A DNA stretch of 41,978 bases. It comes from Agromyces sp. ISL-38 (lineage in GTDB: Bacteria; Actinomycetota; Actinomycetes; Actinomycetales; Microbacteriaceae). Shown piece after piece: positions 33,939-41,978 of this stretch (its first letter is position 1; each line of letters opens with the position of its first letter). Under the pieces are notes generated by a model. That model ran no database searches. It saw only the letters and a list, made by a program, of their open reading frames with translations, and had not been told where the DNA came from. A program made the translations under genes and the position numbers. The stretch lies in the NCBI RefSeq assembly GCF_018613935.1, contig NZ_JAGGPF010000017.1, positions 1 through 41,978 of the forward strand. Reading direction: 5' to 3'.

Positions 33939-34601
33939 ATGAGCGGCTGGCAGCTGTTCCTCGACTCCTTCTGGCCGATCGTGGTGGGCGGGGTGAGCGG
34001 CACGGTGCCGCTCGCCCTCGCCTCGTTCGTGATCGGGCTCGCGCTCGCGCTCGGGGTCGCGCTGCTCCGCCTCGCCAGGAACCGGGTGCTCTCGGGCATC
34101 GCCCGCTTCTACGTGTCGGTGATCCGGGGCACGCCGCTGCTCGTGCAGCTCTTCGTGATCTTCTACGGCCTGCCGTCGCTCGGGCTCACCATCGACCCGT
34201 GGCCGAGCGCGATCATCGCCTTCTCGCTCAACGTCGGAGGATACGCCGCCGAGATCATCCGTGCCGCCATCCTCTCCGTGCCGAAGGGGCAGTGGGAAGC
34301 CGGCTATACGATCGGGATGTCGCACGCCACCACGTTGCGCCGCGTCATCCTTCCCCAAGCCGCCCGCGTCTCGGTGCCGCCGCTCTCGAACACCTTCATC
34401 TCGCTCGTGAAGGACACCTCGCTCGCCTCGCTCATCCTCGTGACCGAGCTCTTCCGCGTGGCGCAGCAGATCGCCGCGTTCAGCCAGGAGTTCATGCTGC
34501 TCTACCTCGAGGCCGCGCTCGTCTACTGGATCTTCTGCCTCGCCCTCTCGAGCGGGCAGAGCGTCATCGAGAAGAGGTTGGACCGCTATGTCGCACACTG
34601 A
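33939..34601 (+). CDS. amino acid ABC transporter permease
   Basis: 220 residues from ATG 33939. HisM/GlnP-type permease with five TM helices, family motif FYVSVIRGTPLLVQLFVIFYG and EAA loop EAGYTIGMSHATTLRRVILPQA that contacts the ATPase. The last 14 bases overlap the ATPase gene. It forms the transmembrane channel of the importer as a likely homodimer, since only one permease gene is present. Confidence 0.94.
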   Translation: MSGWQLFLDSFWPIVVGGVSGTVPLALASFVIGLALALGVALLRLARNRVLSGIARFYVSVIRGTPLLVQLFVIFYGLPSLGLTIDPWPSAIIAFSLNVGGYAAEIIRAAILSVPKGQWEAGYTIGMSHATTLRRVILPQAARVSVPPLSNTFISLVKDTSLASLILVTELFRVAQQIAAFSQEFMLLYLEAALVYWIFCLALSSGQSVIEKRLDRYVAH

Positions 34602-35403
34602 CGATCCGCTCGCGCCGCCGGCCGCCGCATCCGATGGCGGGATGCTGCTCACCGTGCGGGGCCTCAGCAAGAGCTTCGGCGACAACCAGGTGCTGCGTTC
34701 GATCGATCTCGAGGTGCGCCGCGGCGAGGTCGTCGTACTCATCGGGCCGAGCGGCTCGGGCAAGACCACGGTGCTGCGCTCGCTCAACGGGCTCGAGACG
34801 CCCGACGGCGGCACGATCGCCTTCGCCGGTGCGACGCAGGTCGACTTCAGCCGGCCGCTCTCGAAGGCCGACCGCTTCGCCTTGCGCGACCGATCGGCGA
34901 TGGTGTTCCAGCACCACAACCTCTTCCCGCACCGCACCGTGATCCAGAACGTCACCGAGGGGCCGGTGCGCGTGCAGCGGATGCCGAAGGCGCAAGCCGA
35001 GGCCGAGGCCGAGGCGTTGCTCGACCGGGTGGGGCTGCTCGAGAAGCGCGACGCCTACCCCTTCGAGCTCTCTGGCGGGCAACAGCAGCGCGTCGGAATC
35101 GTGCGAGCACTCGCACTCAAGCCCGAGCTGTTGCTCTTCGACGAGCCGACGAGCGCGCTCGATCCCGAGCTCGTGGGCGAGGTGCTCTCGGTCATCAAGG
35201 AGCTCGCCGACGAGGGCTGGACGATGGTGGTCGTCACCCACGAGTTGAGCTTCGCGCGGCAGGCTGCCGACGAGGTGCTCTTCATGGATGCCGGGGTGGT
35301 CGTCGAACGCGGCGCGCCCGGGCAGATCTTCACGAAGCCGAAGCACGAGCGCACGCGCCGCTTCCTCGACCGCATCCTGCGCCCGCTCGACGGAGCGGAC
35401 TGA
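34588..35403 (+). CDS. amino acid ABC transporter ATP-binding protein
   Basis: 271 residues. Walker A GPSGSGKTT, Q-loop VFQHHNLFPHRTV, signature LSGGQQQRVGIVRAL, Walker B LLLFDEPTSALDPE and the H-loop THELSFARQ give the GlnQ/HisP type. An N-terminal Pro/Ala-rich leader of about 20 residues precedes the domain. The final codons are part of an 18-bp tandem duplication that also contains the stop. Confidence 0.95.
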   Translation: MSHTDDPLAPPAAASDGGMLLTVRGLSKSFGDNQVLRSIDLEVRRGEVVVLIGPSGSGKTTVLRSLNGLETPDGGTIAFAGATQVDFSRPLSKADRFALRDRSAMVFQHHNLFPHRTVIQNVTEGPVRVQRMPKAQAEAEAEALLDRVGLLEKRDAYPFELSGGQQQRVGIVRALALKPELLLFDEPTSALDPELVGEVLSVIKELADEGWTMVVVTHELSFARQAADEVLFMDAGVVVERGAPGQIFTKPKHERTRRFLDRILRPLDGAD

Positions 35404-35422
35404 GTCGACGGAGCGGACTGAG
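35387..35422. repeat. 18-bp tandem duplication across the ATPase stop codon
   Basis: TCGACGGAGCGGACTGAG is repeated exactly at 35387-35404 and 35405-35422. The first copy contains the TGA of the ABC ATPase gene, so the second is untranslated. Confidence 0.85.
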
Positions 35423-35479
35423 CGAGGCGCGCTCACGACCTCCAAGGTGCGGCAGTGGTGCAGGGCGTACCGTGGAGGC

Positions 35480-36247
35480 ATGCCCGCTCGCATCCCCGGA
35501 GTCGCAGCTCCGGGAGCGCGGGCGATGGGGGCGAGAGAGGCCAGGCAGGCGCTCGGCGTGTTCCGACTCCTCGTCGCGGCGCTCGAGGTCGTGGCGCTCA
35601 TCGGCAATTTCCAGTACGTGCTGGGCTTCCGATTCTTCGCGACCGCCAACTTCTTCAGCTACTTCACCATCCAGTCCGCGATGATCGCCGTCGTGACGCT
35701 CGGCATCGGGGCGGCGTTCGCGCTGTTCATGCCGCGGGATCCCGCGTGGCTCGGGGTGCTGCGCACGATGGTGACGGTCTACCTGCTCGTCTCGGGGATC
35801 GTCTTCGGACTCATCGTCGTGCAGGCGTCGTCGCGCGACTACCGAGTCGACGTGCCGTGGTCGGACACCCTCCTGCACTTCATCGTGCCCGCCCTCGCGA
35901 TCGTGGCGTGGACGGTCGACGGCGTCATCGGCGTGAACCCGCGAGTGCCGTGGACGACGATGGGCTGGGTGCTCCTCTTCCCGACGCTCTGGCTCGTCTA
36001 CACGCTGATCCGCGGTGCCGACGTGGGGTGGTACCCCTACTTCTTCCTCGATGAGGCGCAGGTCGACGGTGCGCTCGGCGTCGCGCTCTACTGCGCCTTC
36101 GTGCTGATGATCTTCGTGGGGCTCACTGCTGGTTTCGTGGCGCTCCATCGGAGGCTGTGGCGTAGGGCACGAGATCGTCGAGGATCGCCTCCCGAAACTC
36201 GTCGTCTTCGAGCTCCTCGAGTCGAGTCGCCTGCGTCGCTGCGATGA
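35480..36247 (+). CDS. Pr6Pr-like six-TM membrane protein
   Basis: 255 residues from ATG 35480. It has six TM helices, with [17 protein letters not shown] after the first loop, [25 protein letters not shown] in the middle and the late [10 protein letters not shown] motif. This is the pattern of Pr6Pr family membrane proteins, of unknown function. The C-terminal basic tail ([19 protein letters not shown]) overlaps the convergent amine oxidase gene by 125 bp. Confidence 0.82.
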   Translation: MPARIPGVAAPGARAMGAREARQALGVFRLLVAALEVVALIGNFQYVLGFRFFATANFFSYFTIQSAMIAVVTLGIGAAFALFMPRDPAWLGVLRTMVTVYLLVSGIVFGLIVVQASSRDYRVDVPWSDTLLHFIVPALAIVAWTVDGVIGVNPRVPWTTMGWVLLFPTLWLVYTLIRGADVGWYPYFFLDEAQVDGALGVALYCAFVLMIFVGLTAGFVALHRRLWRRARDRRGSPPETRRLRAPRVESPASLR

Positions 36248-37628
36248 GGCCGAGGAGGGTCGGCTCGCCCGACTCCGCACCGACATCGACCCACGCCGAG
36301 ACGGCGACTGGCTCCCCGACCACGGTGAGCAGCTCGATCGGCGGCACCGACGCGACGGCGGGTTCCGACCGCCAGAACGCCGAATCGAAGCGCAGCCAGA
36401 CGGTGTCGACGAGGCCCATGCCGAGCTGTGAGATCGCCCGCTGGTGCAACAGCGGCAGTGCGGGGCTGAACTGCAGGGTGTCGGTCTTCAGCACGCCGAG
36501 CGGCACGGTGACGATCGCACGGTCGGCGGTGAGCGACTCGCCCGAGTCGAGGCGCAGGCTGACGCGCTCGTCGCTGTAGGCGACGCGCGTGACGACGCTC
36601 TTCGCGGCGACGTCGACCGTGCTCGCGAGCGCATCGACATAGTCGGCGAACCGGCCGGTGACGATACGCACGGGGTCGTCGAACCGTGACGGGTCGAAGC
36701 CGCGGGCCGACACCCGGCTCGGGGTGGCTCCGGTCGTCGGCTCCACCGCGGTCACGATGGTGTGCGCGAGCCAATCGGCCGGGCTCACCCCGGATGAGTC
36801 GGATGTCACGGGCAGGGGCACGGCGCCCGAGCCCACGAGCGCGGCGGCCAGCGAGACCTGGCCCGGCTGCGTCACCGCCCACGAGTACGCCCGGGCGATC
36901 GCGTCGGCGCCGGTGGAGGGGATCGCGACCGGCACGCCGCTTGCGGTGCGCGCCTCGATCCTCGGGTGGAACAGGCTGGTGTCGACGGATGCCTCGGCCA
37001 GGCCATCGACGAGCGGGGAATGATCGTCGATGAAGGCGGCGCCGAGCTCGACCGAACGTTCGAAGGCGTCGTCGTCGACGGAGCGCACGCGGCCGCCCAC
37101 GCGATCTCGCGCCTCGAGCACGACGACCTCGAAGCCCGCGTCGATGAGCTCGCGAGCCGCCGTGAGCCCGGCGATGCCCGCGCCCACGATGACCACGCGC
37201 TCGCCGGGTTCGGCGAGTCGCGCGACGTCGGCGGCGGCGCGCAATCCGGAGCTCCTGGCCCCGCGCACGGTGCCCGGGGCATCCGTGTCGCATGCCTCGC
37301 CGGCGAAGAAGAGCCGCGACGCGACCGGCTCGGAAAGTGCGGCGCGCAAGGTCGGGTCGACGCCGGCCGCGTCGAAGCTGAACGCACCGCGCGCGAAGGG
37401 ATCTGCGCCCCAGCGCGAGCGATGCATCGCCGTTGGCAGGGGCACGCCGTTCGTCGGCGTCGCCGAGGGTGTCGGTGTCGGCGCGGGCGTGGGCGTGGCT
37501 GTCGGCGGTGGCGTGGGGGTGGGCTGCGGCCCCGTGCAGCTCGCGAGGGCGACGGTCGCGAGGCCCGAGAGGGAGGCGGCGAGGAAACTTCGCCGGGGCA
37601 TGCCGCCGGGCGTCGCCCGTGAGTCCAT
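36123..37628 (-). CDS. Tat-exported flavin amine oxidase with circularly permuted motif order
   Basis: 501 residues. Residues 11-31 form a twin-arginine lipoprotein signal ([12 protein letters not shown], then LASC with Cys31), followed by a Pro/Thr linker to about residue 60. The segment that normally ends flavin amine oxidases ([15 protein letters not shown], 71-85; [20 protein letters not shown], 105-124) comes first. Then comes the dinucleotide fold that normally begins the family ([17 protein letters not shown], 145-161; EARDRVGGR, 172-180). The C-terminus ends at [18 protein letters not shown], the helix normally found just before the WG motif. The FAD-binding core seems complete but permuted. 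Confidence 0.85.
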   Translation of the reverse strand: MDSRATPGGMPRRSFLAASLSGLATVALASCTGPQPTPTPPPTATPTPAPTPTPSATPTNGVPLPTAMHRSRWGADPFARGAFSFDAAGVDPTLRAALSEPVASRLFFAGEACDTDAPGTVRGARSSGLRAAADVARLAEPGERVVIVGAGIAGLTAARELIDAGFEVVVLEARDRVGGRVRSVDDDAFERSVELGAAFIDDHSPLVDGLAEASVDTSLFHPRIEARTASGVPVAIPSTGADAIARAYSWAVTQPGQVSLAAALVGSGAVPLPVTSDSSGVSPADWLAHTIVTAVEPTTGATPSRVSARGFDPSRFDDPVRIVTGRFADYVDALASTVDVAAKSVVTRVAYSDERVSLRLDSGESLTADRAIVTVPLGVLKTDTLQFSPALPLLHQRAISQLGMGLVDTVWLRFDSAFWRSEPAVASVPPIELLTVVGEPVAVSAWVDVGAESGEPTLLGLIAATQATRLEELEDDEFREAILDDLVPYATASDGAPRNQQ

Positions 37629-37654
37629 GGATTCAGGCTAGCCGAAGCTGCCCC

Positions 37655-37752
37655 GGTGGTTGAGTAGGCAGCGAAGCAGCCGTATCGAAACCACCTTGCT
37701 CGCACATGGTGGCCTCGACACGCGTCGCCTTCGGCGGCGCTACTCGACCACC
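37655..37752. repeat. inverted pair of REP-like elements
   Basis: One copy (37655-37695) reads GGTGGTTGAGTAG ... CGTATCGAAACCACC. The second (37708-37752) is the reverse complement type, GGTGGCCTCGACACG ... CTACTCGACCACC. They fill the 146-bp spacer between the amine oxidase and aminotransferase genes, could form a large cruciform or terminator, and match the copies near rplA. Confidence 0.75.
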
Positions 37753-37774
37753 GGGCCGCCTCGGCCGCCGCGCC

Positions 37775-39211
37775 TCAGCCGGCGACGTACCCGTCGGCGA
37801 TGCCGAGCGCGTCATCGATGATGTCGAGGCCGCGCACGAGTTCGTCTTCGGCGATGATGAGCGGCGGCGCGACGTGCAGGCGGTTGAAGTGCACGAACGG
37901 CCAGAGGCCGGCCTGCTTGCACGCTGCTGCGACGGCGGCCATCGGCGCGGCATCCGTTCCCGACGCGTTGAACGGCACGAGCGGCTCTCGGGTCTCGCGG
38001 TCGCGCACGAGCTCGATCGCCCAGAACAGCCCGCGCCCGCGCACGTCGCCGACCGACGGGTGCGCCGCCGCGATCTCGCGCAAGCGGGGTTCGACGACCC
38101 GCGACCCGAGGTCGCGCACGCGATCGAGGATGCCGTCTCGCTCGAACACCTCGAACGTCGCGACCCCTGCCGCGCACGCGAGCGGATGCCCCGAATAGGT
38201 GAGGCCGCCGGCGAACGCCACGGTGTCGAAGTGCGACGCGATGCGTTGCGAGATGACCACGCCGCCGAGCGGCACGTAGCCCGAGTTCACGCCCTTGGCG
38301 AAGGTGATGAGGTCGGGCACGACGCCGAACGCGTTCACCGCGAACCACTCGCCGACCCGGCCGAAGCCGACCATCACCTCGTCGGCGATGTAGACGATGC
38401 CGAACCGGTCGCACAGCGCCCGCACGCCGGCGAGATAGCCGGGCGGCGGCACGAGCACGCCATTGGTGCCCACTATCGTCTCGATGATGATCGCCGCGAT
38501 CGTGCCGGCGCCCTCGAGGGTGATGACCTGCTCGAGGTGGGCGAGTGCTCGCTCGGTCTCCTCGGCCTCGCTCGAGGCGTGGAACGAGGAGCGGTAGGGA
38601 TACGGCCCGAGGAAGTGCGCGACGCTGCCGTCGGAGGGCTCGTTCGGCCAGCGGCGCGGGTCGCCCGTGAGCGAGATCGCCGTGGCCGTGCCGCCGTGGT
38701 AGCTGCGGTACATCGAGAGCACCTTGCGCCGGCCCGTCACGGCCCGCGCCATCCGCACGGCGTATTCGTTGGCGTCGGCGCCGCCGTTCGTGAAGAACAC
38801 CTTGTCGAGGTCTCCCGGCGCGACCTCGGCGATGCGGCGGGCCAGTTCGCCCCGCACGTCGTTCGCCATCGACGGCTGGATCGTCGCGAGCCGGCCCGCC
38901 TGCTGCTGGATCGCCGCAACGAGGTCGGGGTGCTGATGCCCGAGGTTGAGGTTCACGAGTTGGCTCGAGAAGTCGAGGAAGGCGTTGCCCTCGTAGTCCC
39001 AGAAGGTCGAGCCCTCGCCCGCGGCGATCGGCAGCGGGTCGATGAAGGCTTGCGCGCTCCACGAGTGGAACACGTGTGCGCGGTCGTCGGCGCGCACCTG
39101 CGCCTCGGCTGCGGCGTCGGGCTGCGGATGCCGCGTGGCGTGCCGGCCGGCGTACGTCGCCGTCGCGGCATCCGTCACCTCGACGACGTCAGAATTCAGG
39201 ACCTGACTCAT
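37775..39211 (-). CDS. class III aminotransferase (omega-amino acid type)
   Basis: 478 residues from ATG 39211 with GGAGGAATC upstream. Class III fold motifs are ANEYAVRMARAVTGRRKVL, SYHGGTATAISLTGD, D278 of YIADEVMVGFGR and PLP lysine K306 (LITFAKGVNSGYVPLGG). Such enzymes deaminate beta-alanine, taurine or GABA-like omega-amino acids using pyruvate or 2-oxoglutarate. The adjacent mmsA, which can convert malonate semialdehyde to acetyl-CoA, favours beta-alanine or 3-aminoisobutyrate as substrate. Its fifth to seventh codons overlap a repeated operator-like motif. Confidence 0.9.
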   Translation of the reverse strand: MSQVLNSDVVEVTDAATATYAGRHATRHPQPDAAAEAQVRADDRAHVFHSWSAQAFIDPLPIAAGEGSTFWDYEGNAFLDFSSQLVNLNLGHQHPDLVAAIQQQAGRLATIQPSMANDVRGELARRIAEVAPGDLDKVFFTNGGADANEYAVRMARAVTGRRKVLSMYRSYHGGTATAISLTGDPRRWPNEPSDGSVAHFLGPYPYRSSFHASSEAEETERALAHLEQVITLEGAGTIAAIIIETIVGTNGVLVPPPGYLAGVRALCDRFGIVYIADEVMVGFGRVGEWFAVNAFGVVPDLITFAKGVNSGYVPLGGVVISQRIASHFDTVAFAGGLTYSGHPLACAAGVATFEVFERDGILDRVRDLGSRVVEPRLREIAAAHPSVGDVRGRGLFWAIELVRDRETREPLVPFNASGTDAAPMAAVAAACKQAGLWPFVHFNRLHVAPPLIIAEDELVRGLDIIDDALGIADGYVAG

Positions 39212-39355
39212 GAGATTCCTCCGTTCGGGTTGCAGAATTCAGGAGACGAACGGTCGGGTCGCCGGTCAGCGGGGAGAAATCGCGCCAGCCCAGTGCTGGC
39301 CGACGGACGCTTCCTGAATTGTGGAAGCGCACCCCGCAGGTCTTCCTGAATTTTG
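39190..39355. promoter_or_regulatory. four copies of a 12-bp TCCTGAATT motif
   Basis: TCCTGAATTCTG occurs reversed at 39190-39201 and 39233-39244; TCCTGAATTGTG (39312-39323) and TCCTGAATTTTG (39344-39355) lie forward. The AT-rich core stands out in this GC-rich DNA. The sites span the aminotransferase start and the 153-bp gap to mmsA and probably bind a regulator, for which the PucR-type protein nearby is one candidate. Confidence 0.65.
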
Positions 39356-39364
39356 AGGATGGGA

Positions 39365-40849
39365 TCAGTGGTTGCTCGGGAAGCCGAGGTTGATCTGCGA
39401 CTCGCTCGGCTCGGGCCAGCGCGAGGTGACGACCTTCGAGCGGGTGTAGAAGTGCACCGACTCGGGGCCGTAGATGTGCGAGTCGCCGAAGAGCGAGCTC
39501 TTCCAGCCGCCGAACGAGTAGGCGCCGATCGGCACGGGGATCGGCACGTTCACGCCGACCATGCCCACCTCGATGTCGAACTCGAACCGGCGGGCGGTGC
39601 CGCCGTCGCGCGTGAAGATCGCGACGCCGTTCGCGAAGCGGTTCGCGTTGATGAGCTCGACGGCGTCTTCATAGGTCTCGACGCGCACGACCGAGAGCAC
39701 CGGGCCGAAGATCTCGTCGTCGTACACCTTCATGCCGGGCTTCACGTGGTCGACGAGGCTGACGCCCACGAAGAATCCGTCGCTGTCGAAGGCCTGGGTC
39801 GTGCCGTCGACCACGACCGTGGCGCCCTCGCCCGCGGCACCGGTGACGTAGGAGGCGACCTTGTCGCGGTGCTCGCGGGTGATGAGGGGACCCATCTCAC
39901 TCGCGGCATCCGTGCCGTCGCCGATGCGGAGCGCGCCCATGCGCGAGCGCACCGCCTCGACGAGATCGTCGGCGACATCACCCACCGCGACGAGCACCGA
40001 CACGGCCATGCACCGCTCGCCGGCCGAGCCGTACGCGGCCGAGACCGCGGCATCCGCTGCGCCCTCGAGGTCGGCGTCGGGCATGACGACCATGTGGTTC
40101 TTCGCGCCGCCGAGCGCCTGGACTCGCTTGCCGTTGCCCGCGGCCCGCTCGTAGATCGACTTCGCGATCGGCGTAGAGCCGACGAAGCTCACCGCGCGAA
40201 CATCGGGGGAGTCGAGGATCGTGTCGACCGCGACCTTGTCGCCGTGCACGACGTTGAGCACGCCGTCGGGGAGTCCGGCCTCCTGGAAGAGCTTCGCGAG
40301 GAAGAGCGAGGCGCTCGGGTCCTTCTCCGACGGCTTCAGCACGACGGTGTTGCCGCAGGCGATGGCGGACGTCACCATCCAGAGCGGCACCATGACCGGG
40401 AAGTTGAACGGGGTGATGGCGCCGACGACGCCCACGGGCTGCTTCACCGAGTGCACGTCGACTCCGCGAGCGACCTGCTCGGAGTGCTCGCCCTTCAGGA
40501 GGTGCACGAGCCCGGCGGCGAACTCGACGTTCTCGATGCCGCGCGAGATCTCGCCCGCGGCATCCGAGAGCACCTTGCCGTGCTCGCTCGTGAGGATCGC
40601 CGCGAGCTCGGGGGTGCGCTCCTTCAGCAGCTGGCGCAGGCGGAAGAAGACGTCGGCACGCCTGATGAGGCCCGTCGAGCGCCAGCCCGGCAGCGCCGCC
40701 TTCGCCGCGGCGATGGCCGCTTCGACCTCGGCGACCGAGGCGAATGCCACGTCGTGCTGCTGCTGCCCGGTGGCCGGGTTGAAGACCGGACCGGTGCGCT
40801 CGGCGTCGGCCGACTCCTGGCCGTTGATGAAGTGACGGATGAGGCTCAT
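39365..40849 (-). CDS. mmsA: CoA-acylating methylmalonate/malonate-semialdehyde dehydrogenase
   Basis: 494 residues, ATG 40849 with GAAGGA upstream. It has the MMSDH hallmarks: FINGQ start, ITPFNFPVMVPLWM with N149, catalytic C280 in GSAGERCMA, EIFGPVLSVVR and FGGWKSSLFGD. The general-base Glu of hydrolytic aldehyde dehydrogenases is replaced (QALGGAKNHMVV), as expected for a CoA-dependent enzyme. It makes propionyl-CoA or acetyl-CoA from the semialdehydes. It reads in the same direction as the aminotransferase downstream. Confidence 0.95.
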   Translation of the reverse strand: MSLIRHFINGQESADAERTGPVFNPATGQQQHDVAFASVAEVEAAIAAAKAALPGWRSTGLIRRADVFFRLRQLLKERTPELAAILTSEHGKVLSDAAGEISRGIENVEFAAGLVHLLKGEHSEQVARGVDVHSVKQPVGVVGAITPFNFPVMVPLWMVTSAIACGNTVVLKPSEKDPSASLFLAKLFQEAGLPDGVLNVVHGDKVAVDTILDSPDVRAVSFVGSTPIAKSIYERAAGNGKRVQALGGAKNHMVVMPDADLEGAADAAVSAAYGSAGERCMAVSVLVAVGDVADDLVEAVRSRMGALRIGDGTDAASEMGPLITREHRDKVASYVTGAAGEGATVVVDGTTQAFDSDGFFVGVSLVDHVKPGMKVYDDEIFGPVLSVVRVETYEDAVELINANRFANGVAIFTRDGGTARRFEFDIEVGMVGVNVPIPVPIGAYSFGGWKSSLFGDSHIYGPESVHFYTRSKVVTSRWPEPSESQINLGFPSNH

Positions 40850-40860
40850 GGAGTTCCTTC

Positions 40861-40919
40861 GGTGGCGTGGGTGTGCGTTCGGGGTGGCGTGTGTGATGGC
40901 GTGCGGGGTGGCGTGAGTG
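40861..40919. repeat. three GGTGGCGTG repeats between mmsA and the PucR-type gene
   Basis: GGTGGCGTGGGTG (40861), GGTGGCGTGTGTG (40883) and GGTGGCGTGAGTG (40907) are spaced 22 and 24 bp apart, about two helical turns, in the divergent promoter region. They may be regulator sites or simple slippage. Confidence 0.5.
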
Positions 40920-41016
40920 ACGGATGTCTCGCCGCCGTGTATCGGCTCCGGACAGAATGCCCGACCGCTCGACTAGGCTGGTGCTCCCAGTGTGCCAGAG
41001 GCGAAGGGTCGAGCCG

Positions 41017-41978
41017 ATGCCAGAACGTCGCGAAGATGACGTGATCCATACGGATCGTCCGGGCACGCTCGTTGCCGACGATGCGCTCCCGACCGTGCGC
41101 GAGATCATCGCGCTCGACGCCGTGGCGAACGGGGTTCCCGAGGTGGTCTCGGGCGGCGACGACGCGCTCGACGCACATGTTCGCTGGGTTCACGCCTCCG
41201 ACAGCGCCGGGGTCGCCCGCCTCCTCGACGGCGGCGAGTTGCTGCTCTCGACCGGATCGGGCTGGCCGACCGATCCCGCCGAGCTCGAGGCGTTCATCGC
41301 CGGACTCGTCGAGGCCGGCCTCTCGGGCCTCGTTCTCGAACTCGGCGCCCACTACCGGTATGTGCCGGCGATCGTCGAAGCCGCCGCCCGCGCGCACGGG
41401 CTCGCGCTCATCGCGCTGCACCGGGAGGTGAAGTTCGTCGCCCTCACCGAGGCGGTGCACAGCCGCATCATCTCCGAGCAGACGGCCGCGCTCCGTGCGC
41501 GCGACGAGGTGCGGGCGCGGTTCACCGCACTCAGCCTGCGCGGCTCGCCCGCCGACTTCATCGTGCAGCAGCTCGCGCAGACCCTGGGCACGGCGGTCGT
41601 GCTCGAGAACCTCGCACACGAGGTGGTCGCCGCCGATGCCCCGTCACCCGCCGAGGAGGAGCTCTTCACCAACTGGGAGGCGCGGTCCCGACTCGCGCAT
41701 CGGCACGACGAAGAGCGCCGCCGCCGAGGGCTGCCGTTGCCGGCCGACGAGTTGCGCATCGTGCCGGTCGAGGCCCGCGGCATCCGCTGGGGTCATCTCA
41801 TCGCGCTGCCCGGGCCGGCGCACCCCGCCGGCCGCACGAGCGTGCTCGAACAGGGGGCGATCGCCCTCGCGCTCGGGCGTCTCGCCGACGGCGACGCCGA
41901 CGAGTGGGTGCGCATCGGCCGGCAGCGCCTCGTCGACGCGCTGCTCGCGGGCCGGTTCGCGGGTCTGCCTGGCGCGGC
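41017..41978 (+). CDS. PucR-type transcriptional regulator, 3' end beyond window
   Basis: At least 320 residues, still open at the window edge. The N-terminal PucR domain is recognisable: LPTVREIIALDAVANGVPEV, VRWVHASDSAGVARLLDGGELLLSTG, the GLVEAGLSGLVLELG stretch and LIALHREVKFVALTEAVHSRI. A middle regulatory domain follows. The C-terminal PucR helix-turn-helix would lie outside the window. AAGGG lies 8 nt before the ATG. It is divergent from mmsA, so it probably controls the aminotransferase/mmsA genes. Confidence 0.88.
   Translation, partial: MPERREDDVIHTDRPGTLVADDALPTVREIIALDAVANGVPEVVSGGDDALDAHVRWVHASDSAGVARLLDGGELLLSTGSGWPTDPAELEAFIAGLVEAGLSGLVLELGAHYRYVPAIVEAAARAHGLALIALHREVKFVALTEAVHSRIISEQTAALRARDEVRARFTALSLRGSPADFIVQQLAQTLGTAVVLENLAHEVVAADAPSPAEEELFTNWEARSRLAHRHDEERRRRGLPLPADELRIVPVEARGIRWGHLIALPGPAHPAGRTSVLEQGAIALALGRLADGDADEWVRIGRQRLVDALLAGRFAGLPGA

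Noticed and set aside
37706..39349. 547-codon plus-strand frame opposite the aminotransferase
   Set aside because: The minus strand carries all class III aminotransferase motifs; the opposite frame has none.

Overview
The window is a chromosomal segment of a high-GC Gram-positive bacterium, most likely an actinobacterium of the family Microbacteriaceae (Agromyces-like). The order tRNA-Trp, secE, nusG, rplK, rplA, the acidic N-terminal extension on NusG, the LysE/LysG pair and the dense GGATGCC/GGCATCC words all fit. The family call is inference from sequence character, not from a database search.

Region 1 (1-5.9 kb) looks acquired. It holds the 3' part of a giant RHS/YD-repeat protein with an internal PA14 domain and a variable C-terminal tail. 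Behind it lies a cassette of very small two-TM proteins (one broken by a frameshift), an orphan reading-frame remnant and two tandem paralogous lipoproteins, then tandem repeats and hairpins. This is the layout of a polymorphic RHS toxin with candidate immunity genes.

Region 2 (5.9-15.3 kb) is regulatory. It has a histidine kinase/LuxR regulator pair, a convergent operon of ABC exporter plus second kinase/regulator pair, and an ECF42-type sigma factor co-transcribed with two YCII/DGPF proteins behind a plausible autoregulated ECF promoter.

Region 3 (15.4-24.2 kb) is core: lysE-lysG, a CsbD protein, an acetyltransferase-like protein, an aspartate aminotransferase, dgt, tRNA-Trp, secE-nusG and rplK-rplA.

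Region 4 (24.2-28.5 kb) holds acyP, a DUF1801 protein, an SPW-TetR operon with a clear palindromic operator over its promoter, a DUF998 membrane protein and an HD-GYP-like/LuxR fusion regulator.

Region 5 (28.5-41.98 kb) is catabolic. A semialdehyde dehydrogenase is divergent from a class III CoA-transferase/glutaryl-CoA dehydrogenase pair (probable glutarate route). It is followed by a polar amino acid ABC importer, a Pr6Pr-like membrane protein, a flavin amine oxidase whose motifs are in circularly permuted order, and a class III aminotransferase plus mmsA with a divergent PucR-type regulator (probable beta-alanine or related omega-amino acid route). REP-like imperfect palindromes sit in gene-end spacers.
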